From: Tenacibaculum pelagium
GTDB taxonomy: Bacteria; Bacteroidota; Bacteroidia; Flavobacteriales; Flavobacteriaceae
Length of the DNA stretch: 64,000 nucleotides
Direction of reading: 5' to 3'
Assembly (NCBI RefSeq): GCF_014062345.1
Contig: NZ_JACGLS010000001.1
Coordinates: forward strand, 806,001 to 870,000
Below are positions 37,507 through 44,915 of the stretch, in pieces. The position numbers and the translations under genes were made by a program. Below the pieces are notes generated by a model, which worked only from the letters and a program-made list of their open reading frames with translations, ran no database searches and was not told the origin of the DNA. Position 1 is the first letter of the stretch; the number at the start of each line of letters is the position of its first letter.

Positions 37507-37528
37507 AATAAAAACGAATCAAACTAAA

Positions 37529-39142
37529 ATGAAAAAAACATTCATTACTCTTCTATCAATTGGAATTTTATTTTCATGTAAAAAGCAAGAAAAAGCAGAT
37601 GTAATTGTTATAAATGCAAATGCTTATACGGTAAACTCAAATTTCGACAAAGCTGAAAGTTTTGCCATTAAAGATGGGAAATTTATTGCCGTAGGTAGCA
37701 ATAAAGAAATTCAAAATAAATATGCTACTCTAAAAACTATCGACGCAAAAAACAAAGCAGTATATCCTGGTTTTATAGATGCGCATTGTCATTTTTACGG
37801 ATTAGGTTTACAACAACAAAAAGTAGATTTAACGGGCACTAAAAGTTATGATGAAGTATTAAATAAATTAGTTGCTTTTCAAAAAGAAAAAAACACTTCT
37901 TTTATTACTGGACGTGGTTGGGATCAAAACGATTGGGAGGTAAAAGAATTTCCAACAAAAGAAAAGTTAGACAAACTTTTCCCTAAAATCCCCGTTGCTG
38001 TTCGTAGAATTGACGGTCATGCAATGTTAGTAAATCAAGCCGCAATTGATTTAGCAGGAATTACCTTAGAATCAAAAGTTGATGGCGGAGAGTTCATAAA
38101 AAAAGACGAAAAACTTACTGGTGTTTTAATTGATAATGCCATGAACTTTATTAAAGTTCCTAAACCAAGTAAAAGAGAACAAATACAAGCATTAAAAGAT
38201 GCTCAAAAAATCTGTTTTGACCTTGGTTTAACAACTGTTGACGATGCTGGTTTAGACAAACAAGTTATTGAGCTAGTAGACAGCTTGCAACAAACGGGAG
38301 ATTTAAAAATGCGTATGTACGCTATGATTTCTAACAACAAAGAAAATCTAGATTATTACCTCAACAAAGGCGTTATTAAAACTGACCGCTTAAATGTACG
38401 CTCGGTAAAAGTTTATTCAGATGGAGCTTTAGGCTCACGTGGCGCAACTTTAAAAGATGAATATTCTGATAAAAAAGGACACTTTGGAGCTTTAGTAAAC
38501 TCATATGATGATCTTCAAAGTTTAGCTAAGAGAATAGCAGATTCAGAATATCAAATGAACACCCATGCTATTGGAGATTCTGCTAATTATGTAATGTTAA
38601 AAACATATGATGAAGTTTTAAAAAACAAAAAAGATAGACGTTGGCGTATAGAACATGCGCAAATAGTTGACTTAAACGACTTTCATCATTTTAAAAATGT
38701 ATTACCATCTATTCAACCAACGCATGCAACTTCAGATATGTATTGGGCTGAAGATCGTGTTGGTCATGAAAGAATTAAAGGTGCTTACGCCTATAATAAT
38801 TTATTAAAACAATACGGTAAAGTAGCATTAGGAACAGATTTCCCTATTGAAAATGTGAGCCCGTTATATACCTATTATGCAGCAACTATTAGAAAAGACT
38901 TAAAAGGTTATCCTGAAAAAGGATTTCAAATGCAAAATGCCTTATCTAGAAAAGATGCTTTAAAAGGAATGACCATTTGGAATGCCTATGCTAATTTCGA
39001 AGAAGATGAAAAAGGAAGTATCGAAGTAGGAAAACTTGCTGATTTTATTATTCTAGAAAATGATATTATGACGGTTGAGGGTAGTAAAATACCAAACACC
39101 AAAGTGGTTGCTACTTATGTTAATGGTGAAAAAGTAAACTAA
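37529..39142 (+). CDS. Amidohydrolase lipoprotein, YtcJ-like
   Basis: Metal-dependent amidohydrolase of 537 residues with a lipobox (SIGILFSC, Cys near residue 17). The N-terminal 'VIVINANAYTVNSNFDKAES' and 'VYPGFIDAHCHFYG' (HxH metal ligands) and the C-terminal 'GTDFPIENVSPLYTYYAA' and 'NAYANFEEDEKGSIEVGKLADF' match the YtcJ-like amidohydrolase 3 group. Substrate unknown. It probably forms an operon with the M28 peptidase, suggesting scavenging of N-acyl or peptide compounds. Confidence 0.88.
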   Translation: MKKTFITLLSIGILFSCKKQEKADVIVINANAYTVNSNFDKAESFAIKDGKFIAVGSNKEIQNKYATLKTIDAKNKAVYPGFIDAHCHFYGLGLQQQKVDLTGTKSYDEVLNKLVAFQKEKNTSFITGRGWDQNDWEVKEFPTKEKLDKLFPKIPVAVRRIDGHAMLVNQAAIDLAGITLESKVDGGEFIKKDEKLTGVLIDNAMNFIKVPKPSKREQIQALKDAQKICFDLGLTTVDDAGLDKQVIELVDSLQQTGDLKMRMYAMISNNKENLDYYLNKGVIKTDRLNVRSVKVYSDGALGSRGATLKDEYSDKKGHFGALVNSYDDLQSLAKRIADSEYQMNTHAIGDSANYVMLKTYDEVLKNKKDRRWRIEHAQIVDLNDFHHFKNVLPSIQPTHATSDMYWAEDRVGHERIKGAYAYNNLLKQYGKVALGTDFPIENVSPLYTYYAATIRKDLKGYPEKGFQMQNALSRKDALKGMTIWNAYANFEEDEKGSIEVGKLADFIILENDIMTVEGSKIPNTKVVATYVNGEKVN

Positions 39143-39143
39143 C

Positions 39144-39173
39144 TGCATCCTTTTACATAAAAACTAGTCTATT
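39144..39173 (+). promoter_or_regulatory. SigZ-type promoter candidate, copy 1 (DUF3703)
   Basis: TGCATCCTTTTACA, 8 nt, AGTCTATT. It is nearly identical to the sequence at 39529-39558, with the same 8-nt spacing; the spacers differ, as expected for -35 and -10 boxes read by one sigma factor. AGTCTATT ends 12 nt before the DUF3703 ATG, so the leader would be very short. Confidence 0.7.
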
Positions 39174-39185
39174 TTATAAAAAATC

Positions 39186-39527
39186 ATGACTAAACTACAA
39201 CGCAGACAAGAATTTTACAATCAAATAAAATTAGGTAAAATGGCATTGAGAAACCAACGTTTCGAAATGTCATTTTTTTATTTAGAAAACGCTCACATTC
39301 TAGGGCAAAAACACTTGTATAGACATACGCTATCGCATTACTGGATGTTAATTCACGGAATAAAAACAAGAAATTTTAAAGAAATAGTTGGTCAATTCAC
39401 CCGAATCTTAGCTTCCATTCTATTCACAAATATCTGGGTACCCAAAGGAAACACTGGGGGTTCTAATATTTCTCCAATTAAAAAAACTCCTATTAGAAAA
39501 GAACTGCGAAAATATTTTTCAAAATAA
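39186..39527 (+). CDS. DUF3703 family protein
   Basis: A 113-residue protein, family DUF3703, recognised from 'YFLENAHILGQKHLYRHTLSHYWML' and 'IWVPKGNTGGSNISP'. The histidine-rich centre (H31, H37, H41, H46, H52 by rough count) could bind metal, an inference. In other bacteria, members sit near metal-resistance genes, to my recollection. It is the first gene of the putative SigZ regulon, with promoter copy 1 right upstream and promoter copy 2 starting 1 nt after its stop. Confidence 0.85.
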   Translation: MTKLQRRQEFYNQIKLGKMALRNQRFEMSFFYLENAHILGQKHLYRHTLSHYWMLIHGIKTRNFKEIVGQFTRILASILFTNIWVPKGNTGGSNISPIKKTPIRKELRKYFSK

Positions 39528-39528
39528 A

Positions 39529-39558
39529 TGCATCTTTTTACACTTTTAAAAGTCTATT
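39529..39558 (+). promoter_or_regulatory. SigZ-type promoter candidate, copy 2 (Cys-rich peptide)
   Basis: TGCATCTTTTTACA, 8 nt, AGTCTATT: 13 of 14 bases of the first block and all 8 of the second match copy 1, at identical spacing. It lies 24 nt before the ATG of the cysteine-rich peptide. Confidence 0.7.
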
Positions 39559-39582
39559 ATATGAACTTAAAGATTAAATAAG

Positions 39583-39687
39583 ATGAAAAATAAAAATCAA
39601 TGCACTTGTAATTGTGACGGTTGTAAAACTGGAAGTTGTGCAAACTGTACTTGCGAAAATTGTTCTTGCAATAACTGCAACTGCTAA
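39583..39687 (+). CDS. Metallothionein-like cysteine-rich peptide
   Basis: A 34-residue ORF starting MKNKNQCTCNCDGCK and ending CNNCNC, with 11 cysteines (7, 9, 11, 14, 19, 22, 24, 27, 29, 32, 34) in CxC and CxxC spacing. This composition is that of a metallothionein, a cytoplasmic metal chelator; no signal peptide. It carries its own SigZ-type promoter copy and is followed by a hairpin terminator, then by the sigma factor gene. Chance is very unlikely with this cysteine pattern and neat placement. Too short for automatic ORF calls, and I know no name for it. Confidence 0.8.
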   Translation: MKNKNQCTCNCDGCKTGSCANCTCENCSCNNCNC

Positions 39688-39707
39688 TCACATATTTGTT
39701 AACTATA

Positions 39708-39749
39708 ACAGAAATTATTCTTAAATTTATAAAGAGTAATTTCTGTTTT
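39708..39749 (+). terminator. Hairpin after the Cys-rich peptide gene
   Basis: Perfect 10-bp arms ACAGAAATTA (39708-39717) and TAATTTCTGT (39737-39746), extendable inwards by TCTT/AAGA past one mismatch, followed by TTT. It is a moderate terminator just before the sigma factor gene, or a leader hairpin of that gene. Confidence 0.55.
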
Positions 39750-39762
39750 ATTCTGTATTAAA

Positions 39763-40302
39763 ATGACTACAAATCAAGTTTGGACAAAATACGCTACCGA
39801 TATTCAGTTTTTTATTTTAAGTAAAGTAAAAGACAAAACTATTACGGATGATATTTTACAAGATACTTTTATAAAAATCCATACAAAGCTTCATACGTTA
39901 AAAGATATTAAAAAGTTAAAACCTTGGATTTTTACTATTGCTCGTAATTCAATAATGGATTATTTTAAAAGTACTAATCAAACATTTGAATTAGCTAATT
40001 TTGAAACAGAAACTAAAATAGAAGAGCACAAACATACCGAAAAAGATTGTTTGCGTGGTATTCTAGAAAGCTTACCAAAAAAATATAGAGAGCCTTTATT
40101 TTTATCAGACATTAAAGGATTGAAACAACAGGAAGTAGCAGACACATTAAAGCAAAGTTTACCTACAACTAAATCTCAAATTCAACGTGCACGTAAACTA
40201 ATTGCCAAAGGATTTATAGATTGTTGTGGATTTGTTTTAAATGAAGATGGAAAACTCGTTGGCGAAATTCAAGATAAAGACGACTGTAAAATCTGTGACT
40301 AA
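39763..40302 (+). CDS. sigZ: SigZ-type RNA polymerase sigma factor
   Basis: A 179-residue ECF-like factor. Region 2 is about 8-70 ('DDILQDTFIKIHTKLHTLKD', 'LKPWIFTIARN'), region 4 about 95-145 ('KYREPLFLSDIKGLKQQEVA', helix-turn-helix 'KQSLPTTKSQIQRARK'). The C-terminal extension with Cys154, Cys155, Cys175 and Cys178 (CCGF ... DCKICD) is typical of SigZ and could bind metal. No anti-sigma gene is adjacent: downstream is a DUF4231-type gene with its own housekeeping promoter. Gene neighbours suggest a metal-stress response. Confidence 0.85.
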   Translation: MTTNQVWTKYATDIQFFILSKVKDKTITDDILQDTFIKIHTKLHTLKDIKKLKPWIFTIARNSIMDYFKSTNQTFELANFETETKIEEHKHTEKDCLRGILESLPKKYREPLFLSDIKGLKQQEVADTLKQSLPTTKSQIQRARKLIAKGFIDCCGFVLNEDGKLVGEIQDKDDCKICD

Positions 40303-40318
40303 TTTACCTTATTTTCAT

Positions 40319-40349
40319 TTTGCTGTTTTTCTTTTTTTAAATATGTTTG
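40319..40349 (+). promoter_or_regulatory. Promoter of the DUF4231-type gene
   Basis: TTTG at 40319-40322, exactly 19 nt spacer, TATGTTTG at 40342-40349: full Bacteroidetes consensus, 18 nt before the ATG at 40368. So this gene is not dependent on SigZ. Confidence 0.75.
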
Positions 40350-40367
40350 AAAAAGAATTAACTAGCT

Positions 40368-40820
40368 ATGAACAATACCCCTTCACGATTTGAAATTTTA
40401 CAAATAGAAATTGAAAAAATGATTCAATTTGCCTCTTGTCGCGCCAAACAAAACAAGAAAAAATCGTTTCGAATTTACATTAGTATTGCCATTTCTTCTG
40501 CATTAATTACTTTTTTAGTTGCAGTAGGTGATGATTTTAAAGAATATAGAACTATCATTAAAATACTAACACTGTTTTTTAGTGCTGCAAGTACAATATT
40601 TGCGGCGTGGGACGGATTTTACAACCACAAAGAGTTATGGGTTATTTATGGTGAAACCCGAGGTCGTTTAAAAGAATTGGAATTAAAAACCAAATTAGCC
40701 ACAGAAGAAGATAAAAACAACGCTGATTTCATTGATCAAATTCATAAAGAATTTCAATCTGTTGTTAATCATGGAAGCTTCAAGTGGAAAGAACTTCGAT
40801 TAGAAGAAAATGGTAATTAA
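40368..40820 (+). CDS. DUF4231/SLATT-like two-helix membrane protein
   Basis: A 150-residue protein with two membrane helices (about 38-56 and 65-82, the second GFF-like 'SAASTIFAAWDGFYN') and a C-terminal amphipathic helix region ('KELWVIYGETRGRLKELELKT'). This layout matches DUF4231, a family linked to the SLATT group of pore-forming effectors in nucleotide-signalling defence systems. No partner nucleotidyltransferase or SLOG gene is adjacent, so a defence role is only a possibility. Single gene. Confidence 0.65.
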   Translation: MNNTPSRFEILQIEIEKMIQFASCRAKQNKKKSFRIYISIAISSALITFLVAVGDDFKEYRTIIKILTLFFSAASTIFAAWDGFYNHKELWVIYGETRGRLKELELKTKLATEEDKNNADFIDQIHKEFQSVVNHGSFKWKELRLEENGN

Positions 40821-40821
40821 C

Positions 40822-41580
40822 TTATATTAATTTATTATTAGTTACATACCTAATAGCCTCACTTATATTGGCTACATCCAATTTTTCAAAAAGTTTTTTT
40901 CTATGAAATTTAACAGTATCTGGTGATACAAATATTTTTTCTGCAATTTCTTTAATTGAATATCCTCTTATTGAATATTGTATTATTTCTTTCTCTCTAT
41001 CAGTAAGTTTTATTTCTTCTAAATTTTTCCAATAATCGCCTTCTAAATCATATTTATACACAATACCTCTACCCTTTTTATATACAGTAATATTTCCTGA
41101 TTTTAATCTAGTAGATAATGAAACAACACAAAGAGCTTTCCACACCTTTCCTTCTTCATTCAAAAATATAGGAGTTAATTTTTGATTAATTAAGATAGAC
41201 TTCCCTTCTTTTGTTTTTAAAAGAAAGTCATACGATATCGTATAGTCTTTACGCTCTTCTAAAGGCTTTGTTTCATAAAGATCAAAACCAATAGTATTTA
41301 TTTTCAATAATAACTCTAAATCTTCTTGAGGCACATATTTAAAATAAAATTCATACCCCATTTCTTTTACTTCTTCAGGAGTATGACCACATAAAAACAA
41401 AGGGTTATCTGACACATAATCAAATCCTTTTTTTTCATAATCAATAACATAAAGACTACTGTAAGTAGTTCTTGAAAAGGCTTTTATAACCTCAATATAA
41501 TTACTTGTTTGATCTATTACATTTTTTGTTAACTCGTTAACAGTATTCTTAGAGTTAAAAAAAGAATTAACGTCAGTCAT
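40822..41580 (-). CDS. PAS-LuxR type transcriptional regulator
   Basis: A 252-residue regulator with a PAS-like sensor (about 40-160; 'GHTPEEVKEMGYEFYFKYVP', 'KTKEGKSILINQKLTPIFL') and a C-terminal LuxR helix-turn-helix (about 190-250; 'LTDREKEIIQYSIRGYSIKE', 'IFVSPDTVKFHRKKLFEKL'). No receiver domain, so it is not a response regulator. Ligand unknown. It converges on the DUF4231-type gene (2 nt apart) and diverges from the ABA4-like gene. Confidence 0.88.
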   Translation of the reverse strand: MTDVNSFFNSKNTVNELTKNVIDQTSNYIEVIKAFSRTTYSSLYVIDYEKKGFDYVSDNPLFLCGHTPEEVKEMGYEFYFKYVPQEDLELLLKINTIGFDLYETKPLEERKDYTISYDFLLKTKEGKSILINQKLTPIFLNEEGKVWKALCVVSLSTRLKSGNITVYKKGRGIVYKYDLEGDYWKNLEEIKLTDREKEIIQYSIRGYSIKEIAEKIFVSPDTVKFHRKKLFEKLDVANISEAIRYVTNNKLI

Positions 41581-41624
41581 ATAGTTTCTAAATCTTCATT
41601 TCAAGGTAAATATACCATTAAAAA

Positions 41625-41698
41625 ACTACCCGAAAGAGTAGTGTTAAAAATAAAAATTATAACTAAGTAAACCCTATTTGTTTATAAAAACTACTCTT
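41625..41698. repeat. Repeated ACTACTCTT motif in the LuxR/ABA4 intergenic region
   Basis: ACTACTCTT at 41690-41698 on plus and its exact reverse complement at 41634-41642, with a related ACTACC at 41625. The two perfect copies form a 9-bp inverted repeat with a 47-nt gap, between the divergent LuxR-type and ABA4-like genes. Possible binding sites for the LuxR-type protein. Confidence 0.4.
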
Positions 41699-41728
41699 AA
41701 GTGTAATATTTAAAGGCTTATCACTCAT

Positions 41729-41736
41729 TAGTTTTG
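41729..41736 (+). promoter_or_regulatory. -7 promoter element before ABA4-like gene
   Basis: TAGTTTTG, 130 nt before the ATG at 41867, downstream of the ACTACTCTT repeats, giving a long leader. Confidence 0.4.
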
Positions 41737-41866
41737 AGGTTATAAAACATAAATAATAATTCTAATGATAAAAATAATACTGAAACTAATTATAAACTTA
41801 ATTCAATTTTTGATAATGTATTTATCTTAAAACAAGTCAATTATCTAAGATTATAATTCTAAAAAA

Positions 41867-42298
41867 ATGACACCTACTCAAGTTTTTTCTATAGCTGGCA
41901 TGATTACAACACCAATGTGGATTTTAATGATATTTTTTCCAAAATGGAAAGTAACCAATTACTTAATAAGTTTTAAAATAGTTCCCATAATACTATCTTT
42001 TATTTACACCATTTATATTATTAATACTATTAGCATTAATGGTATGCCCGATTATGGGAATCTAGATTCTGTTATGAAATTATTTACAGAAGAAAATGCG
42101 GTTTTAGCTGGTTGGGTACACTATCTCGTTTTCGATCTTATTATTGGTATGTGGATACTTAATGCATCCAAAAAACTTAATATCCATCAGTTAATAATAG
42201 CTCCTTGTTTATTCGCAACTTTTATGTTTGGTCCTGTTGGGTTTCTTCTTTTTTTCATCATTAAAATTATTAAACAAAATAAATTACAATGTTCTTAA
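41867..42298 (+). CDS. ABA4-like (DUF4281) membrane protein
   Basis: A 143-residue protein with four membrane helices. The segment 'VLAGWVHYLVFDLIIGMWIL' is the diagnostic core of the ABA4-like/DUF4281 family, named after a plant protein needed for neoxanthin formation; bacterial members are uncharacterised. It overlaps the next gene by 10 nt, so the two are co-translated. Confidence 0.8.
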   Translation: MTPTQVFSIAGMITTPMWILMIFFPKWKVTNYLISFKIVPIILSFIYTIYIINTISINGMPDYGNLDSVMKLFTEENAVLAGWVHYLVFDLIIGMWILNASKKLNIHQLIIAPCLFATFMFGPVGFLLFFIIKIIKQNKLQCS

Positions 42299-43086
42299 AA
42301 CAAATACTTAACACAGTAAAAAAACAGAGTCCGATACTTTTCGGAATTGTCTTAATTCATTTCGTTTTTATTCTAATATCTTTAATAGGTCTTTTTATTG
42401 ATGATAGATCTTTAATGGGTGTTAACGTATGGACAAAGCCTTTAAAATTCTCGGTATCAGGAGGTATATATATATTAACTATTGGATATTTCATAACCTT
42501 ATATCCCTTTTCCAAAAGAAAGAAAGACATACTTAACAATATCGTTTCATGGACTATGCTTATTGAATTTGGTATTATTATTTATCAAGCTTCAAGAGGA
42601 GTTCAATCACATTATAATAAAGACACAAATTTTGATGCTCTCTTATTTGCTGGAATGGGGCTAATGGTTTTAATCAATTTTTTTATTATGCTTTTCTTCA
42701 TTTTTGAAACAATTAGATTAAAACTAAGAACCACAAGATCAATTCAATTCGCAATATTATTAGGATGGATAATTATAGTTGTTGGTAGCTGGATAGGTCA
42801 GCAAATGATAAACCAAATGTCACATAACGTTGGGATAGCAGATGGAGGCGCAGGATTACCTTTAGTTAACTGGAGTACTATTGCTGGTGATTTAAGGGTA
42901 GCTCACTTTTTTGGATTACATGGTTTACAAATAATTCCGCTTTTTGCTTTATGGTTATCTAATAAATGGAAAGCTGCTAACAAATATCAAATTATTACTG
43001 TATTTGCTTTTGGATTAATTTATTCTTCATGGATTGGATATACTTTTTACCAAGCTAAACAAGCCATCCCTCTTATCAATTTATAA
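42289..43086 (+). CDS. Seven-helix membrane protein, unknown function
   Basis: I do not recognise a named family. The 265 residues contain seven predicted membrane helices. Conserved-looking polar motifs are 'VNVWTKPLKFSVSGG' between helices 1 and 2, 'QASRGVQSHYN' after helix 3 and 'AHFFGLHGLQIIPL' in helix 6, where His residues inside the membrane suggest a cofactor or redox role (inference). Translationally coupled with the ABA4-like protein. Confidence 0.75.
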   Translation: MFLKQILNTVKKQSPILFGIVLIHFVFILISLIGLFIDDRSLMGVNVWTKPLKFSVSGGIYILTIGYFITLYPFSKRKKDILNNIVSWTMLIEFGIIIYQASRGVQSHYNKDTNFDALLFAGMGLMVLINFFIMLFFIFETIRLKLRTTRSIQFAILLGWIIIVVGSWIGQQMINQMSHNVGIADGGAGLPLVNWSTIAGDLRVAHFFGLHGLQIIPLFALWLSNKWKAANKYQIITVFAFGLIYSSWIGYTFYQAKQAIPLINL

Positions 43087-43142
43087 AATCACTGATTTAA
43101 CTAAATAAACATCATAAATAATAAAATCAGCTACATACTATC

Positions 43143-44783
43143 ATGAAAAAACTACTATTAATACTCAACTTACTATTTTTCTTTCAATTATCTGCCCAAG
43201 AAAAATTAACTACTAAACAATGGCAAGACGATCTTCGTTTTTTACAAAATACAGTACATAAAGATTATTCACATCTTTTTGTAAAAACAACCAAAAATGT
43301 TTTTGATACTGAGGTAGAATTATTTTATAAGAGCATTCCAAATATAACACAACACGAAATAGTTGTTGGTTTTTCTCGATTAGTGTCCTTATTTAAATAT
43401 GGGCATACCTATGTAAGTTTCCTTCAAAAACCTTATACGTTTTCTCAATTACCTTTTAACTTATATAAATTTAACGATGGTGTTTATATACAAGGAACAC
43501 ATAAAAAATACATTAAAGCAATTGGAGCTAAAGTTATAGCAATAGAAAAAACACCAATTTTAGAAGCTCTAAAAACAATTGAACCAACTGTAGAATCAGA
43601 AAATTCACAATATTTTAAAGCTTATGGAATTAACAATTTAAGGTATCCTGAAGTATTACATGCCCAAAAAATAACAAAAACTCTTCAAAATGAAATCGTT
43701 CTTACTTTAGAAAAAGATGGTAAAATATTCTCACAATCTTTTGAGGTAATGAAAAAAGGAGAGAATATGCCTAAGCATCGTGGTTATGTTAAACAAAATG
43801 AAAATTGGCTCGATGCAAGAGAGCAATCAATAACTCCATTATATTTAAAAAATCTTAACAAGGTTTACTTTTTCGAATATTTACAAAAAGAAAAAACTGT
43901 ATATGTTAGGCATAGTAGAATTGCAAACGATTCTGAAGAAAATACCGAAACTTTTTACAAACGAGTTTTTGATTTTGTTGAAAATAATGACGTTGAGAAA
44001 TTAATTATTGATGTTCGTTTAAACGGAGGAGGAAATAGTTATTTAAACAAACCTATTATTACTGGAATTATCGAAACTAAAAAAATAAATCAAATTGGGA
44101 GCTTATATGTAATTATTGGTAAACGTACTTATTCTGCGGCTCAAAATTTAGTTAATGAATTACACAATTATACAAATGCTATTTTTGTAGGTGAGCCAAC
44201 TGCTGAAAATGTAAATTTTTGGGGAGATGCACGTCCGGTAACTTTACCAAACAGCAATCTTACTATTCAGTTATCATATGCTTGGTGGCAAGGGAAACCT
44301 ATATGGGAATACGCTGAATGGTTAGCTCCTCAAATCCCAATAGAAATGAGTTTTTCAGAATATGCATCTAATCAAGATCCTGTATTAAATGCTGCATTAT
44401 CTTTTTCTGGAAAAGATTTTAAAATAAACCCATTAGAATATATAAGAGAATTATATATGGCTGGTAATCCCCAGAAATTGGCTACAGAAGTTATGAAGAT
44501 GGTAAAAGATCCTCGATATTCTTTTATTGATTTTGAAGCCGAATTAAGTAAATCTGCTCTTCGTATGTTAAGTGTTAAACAAGAGCAAGCTGCTATTCAA
44601 ATATTCTCATTTATTATTCAATTATTTCCTAACTCTGCTAATGCTTATTTAAATTTAGGAAAAGCTTATTTAAAAGTTGGTAATAAAGAGAAGGCTAAAA
44701 ATTTATTTAATAAAACGATATCTTTAGATTCTGATGGAAAAGTGGGAGAATTTGCTATGAAAACGCTAAATACTATTAAATAA
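43143..44783 (+). CDS. Secreted S41-family peptidase with C-terminal TPR
   Basis: A 546-residue protein with a signal peptide (about 1-19, ending QLSAQ). The S41 core has 'DVRLNGGGN' before the nucleophile region KRTYSAAQNLVNE (Ser near 330), and 'FVGEPTAENVNFWGD'. The C-terminus has a TPR ('SANAYLNLGKAYLKVGNKEK'). No PDZ domain is obvious. Likely a periplasmic C-terminal processing-type peptidase. It is followed by a long hairpin at 44817-44858. Confidence 0.88.
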   Translation: MKKLLLILNLLFFFQLSAQEKLTTKQWQDDLRFLQNTVHKDYSHLFVKTTKNVFDTEVELFYKSIPNITQHEIVVGFSRLVSLFKYGHTYVSFLQKPYTFSQLPFNLYKFNDGVYIQGTHKKYIKAIGAKVIAIEKTPILEALKTIEPTVESENSQYFKAYGINNLRYPEVLHAQKITKTLQNEIVLTLEKDGKIFSQSFEVMKKGENMPKHRGYVKQNENWLDAREQSITPLYLKNLNKVYFFEYLQKEKTVYVRHSRIANDSEENTETFYKRVFDFVENNDVEKLIIDVRLNGGGNSYLNKPIITGIIETKKINQIGSLYVIIGKRTYSAAQNLVNELHNYTNAIFVGEPTAENVNFWGDARPVTLPNSNLTIQLSYAWWQGKPIWEYAEWLAPQIPIEMSFSEYASNQDPVLNAALSFSGKDFKINPLEYIRELYMAGNPQKLATEVMKMVKDPRYSFIDFEAELSKSALRMLSVKQEQAAIQIFSFIIQLFPNSANAYLNLGKAYLKVGNKEKAKNLFNKTISLDSDGKVGEFAMKTLNTIK

Positions 44784-44816
44784 AAGTCTTAACTGAATTT
44801 AATAATGTTATTGATA

Positions 44817-44858
44817 AACGATGACTATGCGTTGTTAAAAAGACGCTTAGTCATCGTT
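44817..44858. repeat. 16-bp imperfect inverted repeat
   Basis: AACGATGACTATGCGT (44817-44832) and ACGCTTAGTCATCGTT (44843-44858) pair over 16 positions with one mismatch and a 10-nt loop. No T run follows on either strand, so it is not a standard terminator. It lies between the S41 peptidase and the LytTR regulator. Confidence 0.6.
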
Positions 44859-44915
44859 ATATATAAATTAAAGCTCTTACCTTAGATAACAAACTAAAAA
44901 TTATCAATAAAAACA

